Assembly: GCA_033980235.1 (NCBI GenBank)
Contig: CM067070.1
Coordinates: forward strand, 22,998,699 to 23,062,698
Reading direction: 5' to 3'
DNA from: Diadema setosum
Taxonomy: Eukaryota > Echinodermata > Echinoidea > Diadematoida > Diadematidae
Length of the DNA: 64,000 nt
Below, one piece after another: positions 61,574 to 64,000 of this stretch. Below the pieces are notes generated by a model. That model was given only the letters and a program-made list of their open reading frames with translations. It had not been told where the DNA came from and ran no database searches. Every line of letters starts with the position of its first letter. Positions within the stretch are counted from its first letter, which is position 1. The position numbers and the translations under genes are program-made.

Positions 61574-63500
61574 GGTGAAAATGCATGATTACGACAAAAA
61601 CAACAAAAACAACAACAACAACAACTACAACAACAACAAAAACTTCACCAAGAGGGTATTTTAATGCGGAGTGAAAGGTTTCATATAACTATCATCAAAT
61701 AAAGACCCTGCTATGCATCCAGTCGTAAGTTAGTAAACATATCTACGATGCAGATGTTTTAATTTCTTCCTTAGTTCTAAAAATACTATGTTATAATGAA
61801 GCCAATTACCTAAAATCATTAATCAAGTCCAGGAACCAAGGGACTTTTTTTTCTCTCAATCGCGGGGGAAAAATTGGGCTGTCTGAGGGGTGTACATAGC
61901 GGGATTACCTGAGTCTTCATCAATTTGAGATTGAACCATACATGATACCGCATGCCATCTCTCATGAAGAATGGATTTAATCTGTATCTAAATGTTTAAA
62001 TGTTTAAAAAACTCTTCATGAAAAAAAAAAGAGCGTTAAAAACGAAGTTGGGACCTACGCTCAACAAGCTCGCTTTTAACTAGGTTCCTTCATATTTCTT
62101 CAGCATTCATTCTCAGATTCCAACTTTCATAGATCGAAGACTATAATGTTTTATATACTTGAAATGATATACTTGAAATTATATACTTGAAATTATATAC
62201 TTGAAATGTTTTATATACTTTTGAAATGATCTCGATTTTGTCTTCATATTGATGACTTATGTCTCCATAATGATGACTCATGGTATCTTGAATCCTGTTG
62301 ACTCCATCCGTTTTTATGAAATCTGTATAGCATAGGCCTCCACCACCTGTGGCAAGTTAAACGTAGCTCAAAAAAAAAAAAGAAAGAAAGAAAGAAATGT
62401 TCCCCAGTATTTTGATTAGATTTTACGGCATAAACGCCTATTGATACTGCAAGGTCTTTATACTAATTATTTGTATTATTATCTAACGGTGGGCATTCCG
62501 TTCCACATTCTAGCTTGCGTGATGTGCACTTTCAATTTTGTAATTGCCAGTCCGTAGACATTTTGTGATAAGCATGTAAGTATGCAACCAATTCGAAAAC
62601 CTATGCGACATGCACATGTGTTGCCACCTTGCAACTATCTCGGTACCTAACCCCCTTTGCTATTTCACTATCTTTGATTCGGATGTGATTTTGTAACCTT
62701 CAGTACTACATTGGCCATATTGGGGCTACAACCGACAACAATTTAAATTCCTAGTACTTTAATTTATACGGATTACCTTAGGTTTCTTCTACTGTTGTAA
62801 CCCTTGTCGCCGTCCTACATCCATCCTATCAACCAATAATGACTAAAATCAGATATTGTTTATGTACCTCCTTGATTAAAACTTGTTTTTTGCTCCATAC
62901 AATTGTTATGTGCAATTTAGTAACAGCCGTGCAACTGCAAATTAATGCTACTGCATACTACAATTACTATAATCACCAAAAGTTTGTAGTACACATTTTT
63001 CAGAAGGTAGACTTCTGTGAGGATGAGGATGGCGAAGTAGTTCTGGCATATTAAACTCTAAAGGTCCAACTCTGTTGGAATGACGAAATAAGCTTTGAAT
63101 AGGTATCAAAGGGAGAGTTCAGCTAACTTAGACAGAGTTTGGAATAACCCCTTCGAGGTTGTATACGAAATCGCTTGGATTACGAAAACTTGTTCTTATG
63201 AAATATATTAACCTCATTAATATACTGTGAAATTAACAGAGAAAAAAAATAAAATCTCACTAATTTGATATGTAAAAGTAATACATTTTGGTGTGTTATA
63301 CAGTATATTCTAATCTATTAAAATTAATTTTAATTAATTTACAAGTGATCGTTACCTTTCAAATTTAATGCGTTTGGAAATGAAATTTGAGTGTCAATTT
63401 GATATTGTTTTCAGCCAGAACACCCTTCTACCAAAAATACTGAACTCCCCCTTTACGCCAAGTATGTGGTTATATTGCATACCTTGCCCAGGTAAAGGGG
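61574..63500. other. intergenic, small repeats only
   Basis: A 14-bp minisatellite (ATATACTTGAAATT) lies at 62153-62228 and an (AAAG)n run at about 62370-62396. The 71-codon frame at 62839-63054 lacks splice or family support. Confidence 0.4.
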
Positions 63501-63783
63501 CCTTAAAGGGACATTCCAGACGATTTTCATGATTTCACATCATGTAGTACATAAATCGACAACTCCATGTATAGATCTCTGGAATTTATCATGGTTTTTG
63601 AGCAGAAAAACAATACTTTGAAAAACCTTAAACAAATTGCACTGAGCAAGGATGGTGACATGGGGGTTCACATATTTCAGAAATGTAGCAGTATAATTCC
63701 ATTACAATACTGTTTGCTTGCGAGTTCACCTGTGTATAATCTATGCATGCCTTCTTCTTTTGTTCTGCTTCCTGGAGCCCCAA
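63501..63783. mobile_element. family C element fragment (copy 3)
   Basis: Starts CCTTAAAGGGACATTCCAGA and follows the left part of 56497-56954 up to CTTCCTGGAGCCCC, where it is cut by another repeat. Confidence 0.6.
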
Positions 63784-63794
63784 CTCATGCATTC

Positions 63795-64000
63795 TTAAGG
63801 CCCCGTCACACTACAGCGAATGCCCAACGAATGCCCAACGTACGTCCAATAAATTTGAAAATCTGAAGATATGTTAACATCTATTGGTAATACTAGAATA
63901 GTTCGAAACATGCTTGGCGTTCTTTGTATTCATTAGCTATTCGTCGGGATTCGCAGAGATACGCTGGAGCCGATTTTGGTTTTTAAACATGTCCAAAATC
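63795..64000. repeat. repeat beginning AAGGCCCCGTCACACTACAG
   Basis: GC-richer segment with tandem AACGAATGCCC units, running off the window. Probably the start of another dispersed repeat. Confidence 0.4.

Noticed and set aside
62839..63054. 71-codon frame with hydrophobic start
   Set aside because: No homology recognised, no splice or promoter support, AT-rich context; likely chance.

Overview
The window is animal nuclear DNA. Genes are split into short exons by long AT-rich introns, simple-sequence runs of (TG)n, (GATA)n, (AT)n and (ATT)n are everywhere, and short inverted-repeat transposons, LINE fragments and a Ty3/gypsy element fill the space. The gene types and repeat families look like a marine deuterostome, most likely an echinoderm. 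That assignment is inference, because no rRNA or mitochondrial marker is present. I saw no tRNA, rRNA or CRISPR array.

The left half (about 0.5-35 kb, + strand) holds two tandem paralogous genes for small one-pass membrane receptors. Each has five coding exons I can phase: signal peptide plus one Ig-like domain, a Ser/Thr-rich stalk, a transmembrane segment, a short acidic cytoplasmic piece, and a conserved 18-residue C-terminus ending in a PDZ-ligand-like motif. Gene 1 runs 517-7383 and gene 2 runs 17525-32186. All exon joins keep frame in both copies (phases 1,1,1,0), and both use a GC donor after the stalk exon. The duplicated block continues past the genes to about 9.96 kb and 34.96 kb. 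Intron and downstream DNA is much more alike between the copies than the Ig exon is, so ectodomain and 3' module have diverged at very different rates. An apparently intact Ty3/gypsy element with matching 223-bp LTRs and a 5-bp target duplication sits antisense in gene 2, only 62 bp before its transmembrane exon. Upstream of gene 2, a block of about 1.1-1.3 kb is duplicated in tandem.

The right half (about 41.4-50.8 kb, - strand) holds eight exons of a tyrosine-kinase-like gene covering the juxtamembrane region and the whole kinase fold (subdomains I to XI). The key catalytic residues are replaced: a glycine-loop Gly by Val, the beta-3 Lys by Arg, the alpha-C Glu by Lys, and HRD by HGN. The activation loop is short and lacks Tyr. 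It is best read as a receptor-type pseudokinase. Its ectodomain, transmembrane exon and C-terminal tail were not identified.

The rest is mobile DNA and unassigned intergenic sequence: a Tc1/mariner fossil (3.3-4.4 kb), several inverted-repeat element families, an unusual 1.6-kb element with palindromic GCAGT-A-ACTGC sites (28.8-30.4 kb), a foldback element of palindromic 15-mers (45.5 kb), a TTTGACC repeat carrying DR1-type sites (46.3-47.3 kb), and non-LTR reverse transcriptase remnants at 21-22.7, 35, 43.2-44.9 and 58.3-59.8 kb. From 53 kb to the end I see no convincing cellular gene.
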